Shown here one piece after another: positions 6,501-15,356 of a stretch of DNA of 64,000 bases. Made by a program: the position numbers and the translations under genes. Below the pieces are notes generated by a model, which was not told the origin of the DNA, did no database searches, and worked only from the letters and a program-made list of their open reading frames with translations. Numbering within the stretch: position 1 is the first letter of the stretch; the number at the start of each line of letters is the position of its first letter. The stretch is from Deltaproteobacteria bacterium (lineage in GTDB: Bacteria > Myxococcota_A > UBA796 > SXON01): contig CANFCK010000020.1 in NCBI GenBank assembly GCA_947445035.1, positions 1-64,000 on the forward strand. The letters are read 5' to 3'.

Positions 6501-9098
6501 CTACCAAGCGCCGGATGGCCCGCCATACGCGCCAATGTCACTCCGGGTGCCATCCACGTCCGAAAGCGTGCTGTCGCCGACGTTCTGCATCGCCGACGTC
6601 GCGCTGAGCAGCAAATTCCAAGCCGTCGGGTCACTCCCGCTGACGCTCGTGTACCCGGGGAAGACACCAATGTTGCCTGACGAGCCCACCACCGTGGTGA
6701 TCCCACTGAACTCCCCCGCAGTGTTCCCGTAGAAGTTGGAGTTGGTGAACGAGTAACTACTCAGGTATGAAGGGCTGTACATACCCAGCGCCCCACCGCC
6801 GCCGGACACGGTGTAGGTCAGCGTATTTCCAGCCACCGCCACGTTGTTGGTGACAACGCCACCGTAGTAATACAGATAGATGCCACCGCCCGAGGCGTAC
6901 TCGCCGACGCCTTTGTTTCCGTAGATGTCAACGTTCTCCAGCACCGGGACCGCGTATTCGCCAGTCGCGATACCCGCGCCGTGCGCGTAGTTTGTGGCCG
7001 TGGACGAGAATCCAACCTTGTTCCCGGCGATGATGGCATTGGTGATGGAGGGCGTCGAGTAGTAGCCCATGTACATCCCGCCACCCACGCCGTAAAAGGT
7101 GTCGAGTACGTTTCCGCGGACATCCAGGTGCTCGTAGCTGCTGGTGTCCTGGCTGAGATGGAGCCCCGCGCCCTGCCCCTGGTCGTAGTACCCCAGGGTG
7201 CTGATGGTGTTGGATTGTACGGTCAGGCCGTCGAACGTGGAGCTGCCGTACCCTGCGTACATGCCGCCCCCGTAGGCATAGGCGTAGCTGCTGGTGCTCG
7301 CACCGGCGCGGGAGGCGGTGTTGTCCTCGACGACCATGTCGACGTACGAGGACGCGTCGCTCGAGAGGTAGACGCCGGTGCCGTACAGGTAGGCGTACTG
7401 GCTGGCGGCGAGCGTTGGCGAGGTCGCGGAGTTGCCCGACACTTCCAGCCCTTCCCAGGACCCGGTGCACCCAGTCAGGCTCAGACCCACGCCGGTGACG
7501 TAGACGTAGCTGGAGGTACCCAGCGCCGGCGTCGCCGAGTTTCCCGAGATCACGACGTCGGTCGCGGTGACGTTGGCATAATTGAGTTGCGCACCAACAC
7601 CGTAGCAGAACTCCTCCGAGCAGGTGTTTCCGGAGATCACCAAGTCATCAAGCACCGCATCCGCCCCATACACGTACATCCCTGCGCCGCTGCCGCCGTC
7701 ACCGCCCTTGATGGTGAAGCCCCGAAGGGTCGGTGTCCCGGACGAGATGGTGACGACCGTCCCCGTCCCCGTGCCAGCAATCACCGTGTAGTCCGACCCG
7801 TCCATCCCCTCGACGGTGATCGAGCGCGAGCCAAAGTCGAGGTCCTCGTTGTACTCCCCGGTCGCGACACACACATGCTGGCCCGACGAAGACGCGTTGA
7901 TGGCCGATTGGATCGTGGCGTACACGCCCGGCACCGACAGTCCGTCGTCGACCGCCCCATCGCAGTCGTTGTCCTGGTCGTCGCAGACGTCCTCGGCGCC
8001 GGGGTTGATGGTGTCGTCGGCTTCGTCGCAGTCGGAGCCGCTGACGTCGTAGCCAGCGGGCGCGGAGCAGGCGTCGCCCGCGTAGGTGCCGTAGTAGCCG
8101 TCGCCGTCGGTGTCACTGTAATACGGCACCACATCGACGCTGTCGGCTTCGTCGACGGCCCCGTCGCAGTCCCAGTCGGTGCCGCCGCAGTATTCGGTCG
8201 CGCCGGGGTAGATGAGGCCGTTGCCGTCGTTGCAGTCATCCGAAGACGCGTCGTAGCTGGGCGGCGCATCGCAAGCCAACGTGGTGACAGCGGCGTTGCC
8301 ATACCCGTCGCCATCAGCGTCATAGTACCAGGTGGACAGATCGACGGCGTCCTCGTCCTCCTCCTCGTCACAGTCGTCGTCGATGCCGTTGCAATACTCG
8401 TCGGCGCCGGGGTGCACCGAGTCCAGGGTGTCGTCGCAATCGTTCTTGGTTTCGCTGGCGCCGGGCGGCAGCGCGCAGGCCTCGATGGGGTTGGCGGCGT
8501 CGCCATACAAATCACCGTCGAGGTCCGCGTAAAACGTGAGCGCGTCCCCTGCCCCCTCGTCGATGGTTCCGTCGCAGTTGTTATCGAGCCCGTCGCAAGC
8601 CTCAGCCGCGCCGGGTTGCACTTCCACGCGGGTGTCATCACAGTCATCGCAGGAGGTGAAGCCGTCGCCGTCGGCGTCCCCCTCATCGAAGATGCCATTG
8701 CAGTTGTAATCAGGACCGTCGCAAGCCGTCTCCGTGGCGCCGGGGTGGTAGTCGGTGCTGGCGTCGTTGCAGTCGGTGCCGTCCGCCACGTACCCGTCAG
8801 GCGCATCGCAAGCGGTCCTGCGCGCCGCCGCGTCGCCGTACCCATCGCGGTCGCTGTCTGCGTACCAGGTGGTCATGTCGACGGGCTCTTCGTCCACGGT
8901 GCCGTCGCAGTTGTCGTCGGCGTCGTTGCACCGCTCGGCCGCGCCGGGGTTGACCGCGGCATCGTCGTCGTCGCAGTCGCTCTCGATGTCGAAGCCGTCG
9001 CCGTCGGCGTCCGCGTCCGCGGGGCCCAGGGGCGCATCATCGGTGTCGGGCTCGGTCGAGGGACAGCCAAGCAACAGCAAAAGGGCACAAACGCGCAT
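6501..9098 (-). CDS. MopE-repeat lipoprotein with right-handed beta-helix
   Basis: An 865-residue surface lipoprotein. MRVCALLLLLGCPSTE is a short signal with the lipobox Cys at residue 12. Six Asp/Cys-rich MopE-type repeats follow to about residue 385, each with the pattern DGDGYG...AC..P.GY...DCDD....PGA.E.CDG.D.DCDG..DE. These are predicted to bind Ca2+ or other metal through DxDxDG loops. From about 390 (VPGVYATIQSAINAS) it becomes a parallel beta-helix with DLVISGNT / SGNSAT-type rungs rich in Gly, Asn and Tyr. It ends in SDIGAYGGPSGAW, a closing signature common in 'choice-of-anchor Q' proteins. An adhesive or carbohydrate-binding surface role is plausible; no catalytic residues can be assigned. 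It is one of four MopE lipoproteins in the window, all on the minus strand. Confidence 0.85.
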   Translation of the reverse strand: MRVCALLLLLGCPSTEPDTDDAPLGPADADADGDGFDIESDCDDDDAAVNPGAAERCNDADDNCDGTVDEEPVDMTTWYADSDRDGYGDAAARRTACDAPDGYVADGTDCNDASTDYHPGATETACDGPDYNCNGIFDEGDADGDGFTSCDDCDDTRVEVQPGAAEACDGLDNNCDGTIDEGAGDALTFYADLDGDLYGDAANPIEACALPPGASETKNDCDDTLDSVHPGADEYCNGIDDDCDEEEDEDAVDLSTWYYDADGDGYGNAAVTTLACDAPPSYDASSDDCNDGNGLIYPGATEYCGGTDWDCDGAVDEADSVDVVPYYSDTDGDGYYGTYAGDACSAPAGYDVSGSDCDEADDTINPGAEDVCDDQDNDCDGAVDDGLSVPGVYATIQSAINASSSGQHVCVATGEYNEDLDFGSRSITVEGMDGSDYTVIAGTGTGTVVTISSGTPTLRGFTIKGGDGGSGAGMYVYGADAVLDDLVISGNTCSEEFCYGVGAQLNYANVTATDVVISGNSATPALGTSSYVYVTGVGLSLTGCTGSWEGLEVSGNSATSPTLAASQYAYLYGTGVYLSSDASSYVDMVVEDNTASRAGASTSSYAYAYGGGMYAGYGSSTFDGLTVQSNTISTLGYYDQGQGAGLHLSQDTSSYEHLDVRGNVLDTFYGVGGGMYMGYYSTPSITNAIIAGNKVGFSSTATNYAHGAGIATGEYAVPVLENVDIYGNKGVGEYASGGGIYLYYYGGVVTNNVAVAGNTLTYTVSGGGGALGMYSPSYLSSYSFTNSNFYGNTAGEFSGITTVVGSSGNIGVFPGYTSVSGSDPTAWNLLLSATSAMQNVGDSTLSDVDGTRSDIGAYGGPSGAW

Positions 9099-9234
9099 CA
9101 GTGGGCTCCGGGCCCCCGCATCCTAGCGGCACCACCACGAACCCGCACCTACTCCAGCGCTGGTATGCATTTTCTTTTTCGACCTCAGCGGCCATGCGGG
9201 TCAGACTGCCGCAACCCCGACAACTGGAGCTCAC

Positions 9235-10182
9235 ATGATTCTCTCTCTTGCCCTTCTCGCCTGTGGCGGCCCCGACGACAGCACCTTCGGTGATGACATC
9301 ATCCCCACCGAAGACCAGCTCCGCGTGAACATGCCGATCGCGTCCAACGCCGCAAAATCGCCCGACGACCCCGAGGCCTGGGCCCACTACTACGACGTCA
9401 CCCGCAACGTGACGGAAAGTGTCAACGGCGTCATCACCGTGGTGCTCGGCGTCACCTGGGGTGTGGTCGCCACGCAGGCCCCGAGCTGGACCGACGAGGC
9501 CGAGATGGAGGCGCTCTGGGGCCCCTACAAAGACAGCGGCCTGGACCCGGTGTCGGTGGGCGTGTGGGTCAAGCGGGCCGAGGACGAAAGTTACACGTGG
9601 AGCCTGTTCATGGTCCCCAACGGCGGCACGGTCGAAGCGGACGCCGTCGCGTTCGTGGCGGGCGAAGTCGAGGCCGGCGCCACCCGTGAGGCGGCGACTG
9701 GCAAGTTCATCATCGACTTCACCGCCGCCAACGCCCTGGACCCCAGCAACAACCTCGTCGGCACCTTCGCCACCGAGTACAGCTACGACGAAACCGGCGT
9801 CAGCGCCCTGGTCGCCACCGACGATTACGGCTTCGAGAACCTGCCGAAGTACGACGCCGTCTACGACTACGACGAAGACTTCGAGGGCGCGGGCGAGATG
9901 GACCTCGCCTACCTCGCCGACCTCAACCTCAGCGGCACCGACGAGATCGTGACCCTGAAGTCCCGCTGGCAGGCCGACGGCGTCGGTCGCGGCGACGGAC
10001 AGATCCTCGGCGGCGACCTCGGCATCGAAAATGTCAGCGCGAGCGAGTGCTGGGGCACCGATTTTCTGACCAGCTACTGGGTCGACAACGCCGAACTCTA
10101 CGACCAGGTCGGCGAGGAGAGCGCCTGTGGCTTCACCTCCGCCAGCTACGCCGACGAAGCGTCGTTCTCTTCGGCGGACTGA
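9235..10182 (+). CDS. Hypothetical lipoprotein
   Basis: A 315-residue protein starting MILSLALLACGG, again a very short lipoprotein signal with Cys at residue 10, then an acidic tail (PDDSTFGDDIIPTEDQ). The mature part is Asp/Glu/Tyr-rich and predicted mainly beta. It has a WGVVATQAPSWTDEAEMEALWGP segment and a repeated pattern of acidic turns, and its only later cysteines are two near the C-terminus (SECWGTDF, ESACGF). I do not recognise a family. It diverges from the MopE/beta-helix lipoprotein across 136 bp, which should hold both promoters; nothing distinct is seen there. Codon use matches its neighbours. Confidence 0.75.
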   Translation: MILSLALLACGGPDDSTFGDDIIPTEDQLRVNMPIASNAAKSPDDPEAWAHYYDVTRNVTESVNGVITVVLGVTWGVVATQAPSWTDEAEMEALWGPYKDSGLDPVSVGVWVKRAEDESYTWSLFMVPNGGTVEADAVAFVAGEVEAGATREAATGKFIIDFTAANALDPSNNLVGTFATEYSYDETGVSALVATDDYGFENLPKYDAVYDYDEDFEGAGEMDLAYLADLNLSGTDEIVTLKSRWQADGVGRGDGQILGGDLGIENVSASECWGTDFLTSYWVDNAELYDQVGEESACGFTSASYADEASFSSAD

Positions 10183-10369
10183 CGCAGGAAGGCCTTGCGG
10201 GCGCCGCGACGCGACCGGACGTCCTTCGTCAGGAAGGGGCTGGTTCGCGGCGCGGCGTCGTCGCGGCAGCCAAGCACCAGTAGATGCGAGCAGGGCATGC
10301 CTCACGAGCGGCCGCATTCAGGGGTGGATGGCCACGGGTTACCTCAGCGCGCACCCTCCGGAACGGCCC

Positions 10370-11869
10370 ATGAGCACCCTCCGCATCCACTCGCCCGCCA
10401 ACGGCGAGCTCGTCGGCGAAGTCGAGATCGACACCCCCGACAGTATTCGCGCCATCGTCCAGAAAGCGAGGGACGCACAGGTCGAGTGGGGCTTGCGTCC
10501 GGTGGCCGCGCGCGCCGAAATCCTCCTGAAGGTGCGCAAAACGATTCTCGCGCAGACCGACGCCATCGTGGAAAATGCCGCCCGTGAAAACGGCAAACCC
10601 CGCCACGAAGGGCTCCTCCACGAGGTGCTCACCCAGCTGGAGCTCTTGACCTACTTCGGCAACGAAGCCGAGCGCATCCTGGCACCGCAAAGCATTCCGA
10701 TGCGGCTCTTGAAACATCGCGCGAGCTATGTCCACTACCGGCCCCGTGGCGTGTGCGCGATCATCGCGCCCTGGAACTTCCCCAACCACCTGGGCTTCGG
10801 CGGCGCGGCCATGGCGCTGGTGGCCGGCAACGCGGTCGTGCTCAAGCCCAGCGAGTTCACGCCGCTTTCCGCGCAGCTGCTCCGCCGCTGCTACATCGAT
10901 GGCGGCGTGCCCGAAGGCTGCCTACAGCTGGTCAACGGCTTCGGCGATGTGGGCGCCGCGCTCATCGGCGCGGGGGTGGACTTCGTGGAGTTCACTGGCA
11001 GTGTCGCGACTGGCCGCAAGGTCGCCGCGATGTGCGGCGAGCGGCTGATTCCCTGTGTCCTGGAGCTGGGCGGCAAAGCACCCGCCTTGGTCATGGAGGA
11101 TGCCGACACCACCCGCACCCTCGAAGCGGTTTTGTGGGGCGGGTACGCCAACGCCGGTCAGGTGTGCGCGTCGATCGAGCGCCTCGTCGTCCACGAAAAG
11201 GTGCACGACGCCTTCGTGGGCAAGCTGGTCACTCGCGTCAAAGCCCTCCGCGTCGGCGACGCCAGCGGCGCCGCCGATATCGACGTCGGCCCCCTCGTCA
11301 ACCAGCGCCAGCTCGAGATCGTCGAACGGCTCGTCGCCGACGCCGTCGCCAAGGGCGCGACGGTGGCTTGCGGCGGAAAACGCGTCGAGGGCGCCGGTTT
11401 CTTCTACGAGCCCACGGTCTTGACCGGCGTCACCATCGACATGGACATCGTGAACCAGGAAACCTTCGGGCCGGTGGTGCCGGTGCTCAAGGTCGGCAGC
11501 GAAGCGGAAGCCATCCTCGAAGCCAACCGCAGCCACCTCGGCTTGCTCGCCTACGTCTTCACAAAGAACGGCGGCCGCGGCCGACGCATGGCCGAACAGA
11601 TCCGCGCCGGCACCGTCATGGTCAACGACGTGCTGGCCACCGCGGCCGCGCCAGAAACGCCGTGGGCGGGGCTGAAGTCCTCCGGCATCGGCGTGGCCCA
11701 CAGCGACGACGGCCTCCGCGGCATGTGCGAAGCCCGCCATGTCAACTACGACGCGCTGCCATGGTTGCAGCGCGAGCTGTGGTGGTTCCCGTATGACAAA
11801 AATAGTTTGCCGCTTTTGCGGCGGATGCTGAAGCTGCTGTACGACAGCCCGCTGGGGCGGTTGTTGTAG
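10370..11869 (+). CDS. NAD(P)-dependent aldehyde dehydrogenase
   Basis: A 499-residue aldehyde dehydrogenase that oxidises an aldehyde to the acid. All class signatures are present: PWNFP with Asn137, the cofactor-binding Lys159 in LKPSEFTPLS, FTGSVATGRKVA, general base Glu232 in LELGGKAP, and catalytic Cys266 in NAGQVCASIER. ETFGPVVPVL and a typical C-terminal bridging region follow. The tail HVNYDALPWLQRELWWFPYD and its last 20 residues are more hydrophobic than usual, suggesting membrane association as in some fatty-aldehyde dehydrogenases. The frame is open further upstream, but similarity begins at the ATG at 10370 (MSTLRIHSPANGEL). Substrate cannot be told from context. The 187 bp before it hold no gene. 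Confidence 0.92.
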   Translation: MSTLRIHSPANGELVGEVEIDTPDSIRAIVQKARDAQVEWGLRPVAARAEILLKVRKTILAQTDAIVENAARENGKPRHEGLLHEVLTQLELLTYFGNEAERILAPQSIPMRLLKHRASYVHYRPRGVCAIIAPWNFPNHLGFGGAAMALVAGNAVVLKPSEFTPLSAQLLRRCYIDGGVPEGCLQLVNGFGDVGAALIGAGVDFVEFTGSVATGRKVAAMCGERLIPCVLELGGKAPALVMEDADTTRTLEAVLWGGYANAGQVCASIERLVVHEKVHDAFVGKLVTRVKALRVGDASGAADIDVGPLVNQRQLEIVERLVADAVAKGATVACGGKRVEGAGFFYEPTVLTGVTIDMDIVNQETFGPVVPVLKVGSEAEAILEANRSHLGLLAYVFTKNGGRGRRMAEQIRAGTVMVNDVLATAAAPETPWAGLKSSGIGVAHSDDGLRGMCEARHVNYDALPWLQRELWWFPYDKNSLPLLRRMLKLLYDSPLGRLL

Positions 11870-12064
11870 CGTTGGTGAGCATCGGCGCGCGCGGGTCCTC
11901 GCCACGTGCGTCAATCGCAGGACTTCGCCGTCCTCGTCAGCCCTGCTTCGATCCAGAACAGATCCACGCAGCAGCAGAGGAGGCTGGCGTCGTCCGCCAT
12001 CTCGAACCGGCGCATGGAGGATGGCGAGGAGCAGGCCAGCGAGGAACACCACCCCCGGCTCTCC

Positions 12065-13774
12065 CTACCGGAACTGCCTTGCCCGCTGCAGTCCTTCCCG
12101 GTACTCCGCCACGTTTGGCATCAACTCGCACGCCTTCTGGTAACAATCCAACGATTCCCGCACGTTTTCTTTCATCACCGACATGTCGCCCTTCTTGGCC
12201 AACATTTCCGCCGACTGTTCGATCTTCATCTTCTCGATGATGCTGGACCGGTATTCGCGGCGCTCCGCTTCGACGACAAGCCGATCGTAGGCCTTCTTCA
12301 TCGACACGTGCAGCTGCCCCACCGACTCGGCGTGGGTCGGACCCCAGCGGGCCAGGCTCAGGGGTCCGAACTCGGCGTTGAGCTTGGCCCAGCCCGCCTC
12401 GACATCCTCGGTCGTACATATCCAGTGCAGGTCCAGCGACTCGAAGAGCGTGCCCTTGGTGACGGCGCGCTGCCGGTCGGCAAGCACACGCTGCATACGT
12501 TCACTGGCGCGGCTGTCCGCCTCGGCGTCGAGGAACTCCACGAGGTGCAAATCGGCGAGGGTCCAGATCATACCCGCCGTCGCCGAGCGCGATAGATTGG
12601 AGACCGCAAACAACTCCCGCAAGCGATAGCTGGTCGAGGTGAGAATCCTGAAGAACGCCTGTTCTTCGGCGTTGGTTTTCATCTCGCTGATGACGCGCTC
12701 GGCCCCCTCGGCCAGGAATACATATTTGTCCAACCACGGACGCAGGGTAGTCGCCAACTCTTCGGCGGCCATGTCTTTTACGTGACTACGCAGCGCCCGG
12801 AAGAGGAGCGACGGGACCCGGAGCGGGGGGCTGATGTAGCGCTCGGGAAGCCCCTCGAGAACGTGGAACGTCCAGTTGCCCTCACGCTCGCGGAGGACCC
12901 GCTGGTACACGAACTCCGTCTGTTTCTGAAGCAAAAGCACCAGCTGGGCGAAGCTGATGACGCCCATTTCGATGAGCGCTTCTCCCTGGCGCACACCGGT
13001 CGTCTCCATGATGTTCAGCGATTCTTCCAACTGTTCCTTTCGGAGCTGGTTGGCGCGGAACATCAGCAGGCCAAGGACCTCGTCCTCGCCGATGGGCTCG
13101 GTGCGCCACGCCACCGGACCCCCTTTCTGCCAGAAGCCCCACCGCATCGAGCCATCGGGCCGTTCGACAGTCAAAAGGCCGGTCACCCGTTCGAGCGCCA
13201 ACTCCATCATCGCGTCCCGGAGGCTGCGATCCCCGACTTGACCACTGAGCGCCGGTGGCAGGTGGCGGACGTCCGGAACGACGAGTCCGCGCTCTACAAC
13301 CACGTTCCCATCTTCGTCGTGGACCACGTTGACCGGGGCGGTGTCACCCTGACGGGGAGCCGCCTGAATGACCGTGGCGGGCCGCGACTCAAGCTCGCGT
13401 ACGCGGCGCCGCAACGCGTCCACTTCGGGGTCGGCGGCGCCCACGGGCGGCCCGACCACCCCCTTGTCAAGCAGGTAACGGCGAATGTCGTCCACCTCAG
13501 CCGCGAGGCGCTCCACGGCCTCGTAGACCGATTCCGGCCACTCGGCGACGCGTAGCACGGTCGACCCGTCCGGAAGGCGCTGGATGAGCTGTCCGGACAC
13601 CGGGCCCAGCCGCCCTGCCAGCGGCAGCACCAGATCGACCTTCATTTCTGCGGCTGGCTCGCCGTCGATGGCATCGGCCGGAAGCACGATCGCGCCGGTA
13701 CGCAAGGTGCCGCCCCATTCTTCGAGGAAGGACCGAATCGTCGGGTAGGTGCGGGACGCGGAGCGAACAGCCAT
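12065..13774 (-). CDS. DUF4388 (PATAN-like) protein with J-like/TPR tail
   Basis: A 569-residue soluble multidomain protein of a type common in Myxococcota. Residues about 20-75 resemble a PilZ-like beta domain (LRTGAIVLP, MKVDLVLPLAGRLGPVSGQLI). A coiled coil follows near 120-135. The DUF4388/PATAN core spans about 180-400 (LRDAMMELALERVTGLLTV...GFWQKGGPVAW...LLMFRANQLRKEQLEESL). The C-terminus (about 460-569) looks like a degenerate J-domain helix set plus one TPR (SVMKENVRESLDCYQKACELM). DUF4388 proteins are often linked to gliding and signalling; no enzyme motif is visible. It starts 8 bp after epmB ends on the same strand, so the two are probably co-transcribed. The 195 bp beyond its stop hold no convincing gene. 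Confidence 0.75.
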   Translation of the reverse strand: MAVRSASRTYPTIRSFLEEWGGTLRTGAIVLPADAIDGEPAAEMKVDLVLPLAGRLGPVSGQLIQRLPDGSTVLRVAEWPESVYEAVERLAAEVDDIRRYLLDKGVVGPPVGAADPEVDALRRRVRELESRPATVIQAAPRQGDTAPVNVVHDEDGNVVVERGLVVPDVRHLPPALSGQVGDRSLRDAMMELALERVTGLLTVERPDGSMRWGFWQKGGPVAWRTEPIGEDEVLGLLMFRANQLRKEQLEESLNIMETTGVRQGEALIEMGVISFAQLVLLLQKQTEFVYQRVLREREGNWTFHVLEGLPERYISPPLRVPSLLFRALRSHVKDMAAEELATTLRPWLDKYVFLAEGAERVISEMKTNAEEQAFFRILTSTSYRLRELFAVSNLSRSATAGMIWTLADLHLVEFLDAEADSRASERMQRVLADRQRAVTKGTLFESLDLHWICTTEDVEAGWAKLNAEFGPLSLARWGPTHAESVGQLHVSMKKAYDRLVVEAERREYRSSIIEKMKIEQSAEMLAKKGDMSVMKENVRESLDCYQKACELMPNVAEYREGLQRARQFR

Positions 13775-13782
13775 GCGGCGGT

Positions 13783-14760
13783 CTACGGGAGTCCGTACCC
13801 GATAACCCGCTTGCCGGTGCCGTCGGGAGGGTCGATCACGTAGGTCGGGAGGGCGATCCCCGACACCCGCTTGCGCAAACGTTCGTAGAGCGCTTTCCCG
13901 GCGTCCAACGAAACCCGAAAAGCGGCGTTCCCCGGCGCGGCGTCGGTATGGTGGAGGTAGTACGGGAAGACGCGAAGCCGAACCAGCTCTTCCGACAACT
14001 CGGCAAGGACATTCTCGTCGTCGTTGAGGCCGCGCAGCAGAACGGCCTGATTCAACACCGGAATTCCCGCATCGACCAGTCGCGACAACGCGTCTCTGAC
14101 CGGCGGGCTAAGCTCCACCGGGTGGTTGGCGTGGACGAGCACCCAGACTGGCGCGCGGGCTCGCAGCTCGGAAACCAGCCGGGCGGTGATGCGCTGCGGA
14201 AAGGTGATCGGCGCGCGGGTGTGGATGCGAACGACGGGGATGTCTGGACGCAGCGAGTCGATGGCCTCGAAAAGCCGGGTATCGGAGATCGCCAACGGGT
14301 CGCCGCCGCTGAGGATCACCTCTTTCGCGCCGCTGCCACGGGCGTAGCGGAACATCGCGGCCCATTCGCTCGGCGACGGGTCTTCAGCGGCGCCCGGTTG
14401 GTGGTCGCGACGGAAACAGTACCGACAGTACACATGGCAGCGCTTGGTCAAAAGCAGAAGCACGCGGTCCTGGTGCTTGCGCACCACCCAGGGCAGCGGC
14501 GACAGCGCCTGCTCCCCAACCGGATCGGGGATGTCGCCGACGTCGTCGACCACCTCGCGGTCGTCGGGGAGCGCGGTGAGCAACCGAGGATCGTCCGGTC
14601 GCGTCGCGTCGCCGAGGTATCCGCGAGGAAGGCGCACGGGGAACCGCGCCGCGACACGCGCCCATTGTACCGATCTCAACCACGGAAACGACGACTCCGC
14701 CTCGGGCCTACCCAACACAGCGCCTGCGTGATAGCCGCGCGCCTTCCCCGGTGTCGTCAT
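13783..14760 (-). CDS. epmB: EF-P (R)-beta-lysine pathway lysine 2,3-aminomutase (radical SAM)
   Basis: A 325-residue KamA-family radical SAM enzyme. The [4Fe-4S] motif is Cys108-x3-Cys112-x2-Cys115 (CHVYCRYCFRRDH). EVILSGGDPLAI, VVRIHTRAPITFPQRIT and VLVHANHPVEL are the conserved strands, and YVIDPPDGTGKRVIGY carries the PLP-binding lysine near the C-terminus. EpmB isomerises (S)-alpha-lysine to (R)-beta-lysine for attachment to elongation factor P by EpmA. The neighbouring efp and epmA genes make this assignment far stronger than for a lone KamA homologue. As called, its ATG shares the CATG at 14758-14761 with the start of efp. A GTG at 14718 is an alternative start and would free 40 bp between the two genes. 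Confidence 0.92.
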   Translation of the reverse strand: MTTPGKARGYHAGAVLGRPEAESSFPWLRSVQWARVAARFPVRLPRGYLGDATRPDDPRLLTALPDDREVVDDVGDIPDPVGEQALSPLPWVVRKHQDRVLLLLTKRCHVYCRYCFRRDHQPGAAEDPSPSEWAAMFRYARGSGAKEVILSGGDPLAISDTRLFEAIDSLRPDIPVVRIHTRAPITFPQRITARLVSELRARAPVWVLVHANHPVELSPPVRDALSRLVDAGIPVLNQAVLLRGLNDDENVLAELSEELVRLRVFPYYLHHTDAAPGNAAFRVSLDAGKALYERLRKRVSGIALPTYVIDPPDGTGKRVIGYGLP

Positions 14761-15322
14761 GTCCTACCAAACCTCGGATTTCCGCAACGGACTCAAGGTC
14801 GAGACCGAAGGCTCCCCCTATACCATCGTGTACTTCCAGTTCGTAAAGCCGGGAAAGGGCACCGCGTTCACCCGCACCAAGCTCAAGAACCTGCTTACCG
14901 GCGCGGTCATCGACCGAACGTACCGCTCGGGAGAAATCCTCGAGGAAGCCGACGTTGAGGAGCAGCCCATGCAGTTCCTCTACGAACAGCAGGGCATCTA
15001 CACCTTCATGAACACCGAGACCTACGACCAGGTCGAAATCCAGGGCACCGTCCTCGCCGACGACGCGAAGTTCCTGATCGAAAGCCTTGAAGTCAACGTG
15101 CTCTTCTACAAGGGCCGAGCGGTCAACGTGACGTTGCCCAACTTCATCGAAAGCAAGGTCGCGTGGACCGAGCCCGCGGTCAAGGGCAACACCTCGAACA
15201 ACATCACCAAGAACGCCAAGCTTGAGTGCGGGGCCGAAATCCAGGTCCCCATCTTCGTCAAAGAAGGCGAGCTGCTCAAGGTCGATACGCGGGATGGTGG
15301 CAGCTACGTTTCGCGGCTCTGA
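14759..15322 (+). CDS. efp: Translation elongation factor P
   Basis: A 187-residue EF-P, which binds the ribosome between the P and E sites and relieves stalling at polyproline. The three-domain layout is of normal length. The modifiable lysine is Lys33 in the loop VKPGKGTAFTRTKLKN, the same KPGKG context as E. coli Lys34, the substrate of EpmA/EpmB. The OB domains follow (FMNTETYDQVEI, then VNVTLPNFIESKVAWTEP). The C-terminus has CGAEIQVPIFVKEGELLKVDTRDGGSYVSR, the usual signature. It is divergent from epmB with a 2-bp overlap of start codons and is followed 34 bp later by epmA. Its promoter and ribosome site would have to lie within the epmB 5' end. Confidence 0.97.
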   Translation: MSYQTSDFRNGLKVETEGSPYTIVYFQFVKPGKGTAFTRTKLKNLLTGAVIDRTYRSGEILEEADVEEQPMQFLYEQQGIYTFMNTETYDQVEIQGTVLADDAKFLIESLEVNVLFYKGRAVNVTLPNFIESKVAWTEPAVKGNTSNNITKNAKLECGAEIQVPIFVKEGELLKVDTRDGGSYVSRL

Positions 15323-15356
15323 GCGAGGATCCGCCTCGGTTCCGGTCTAGGCGGGC

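Noticed and set aside
9099..9234. Promoters between the divergent lipoprotein genes
   Set aside because: Promoters must exist here, but no convincing -35/-10 pair stands out, so none is placed.
6981..9293. A 770-codon plus-strand open frame opposite the MopE/beta-helix lipoprotein
   Set aside because: Same mirror effect of GAC/GTC-rich codons; no signal, domain or start context.
11870..12064. Small minus-strand frame with signal-like MVFLAGLLLAILHA and another with a CCC run
   Set aside because: Neither is supported by length, ribosome site or a bounded end; one runs on antisense to the aldehyde dehydrogenase gene.
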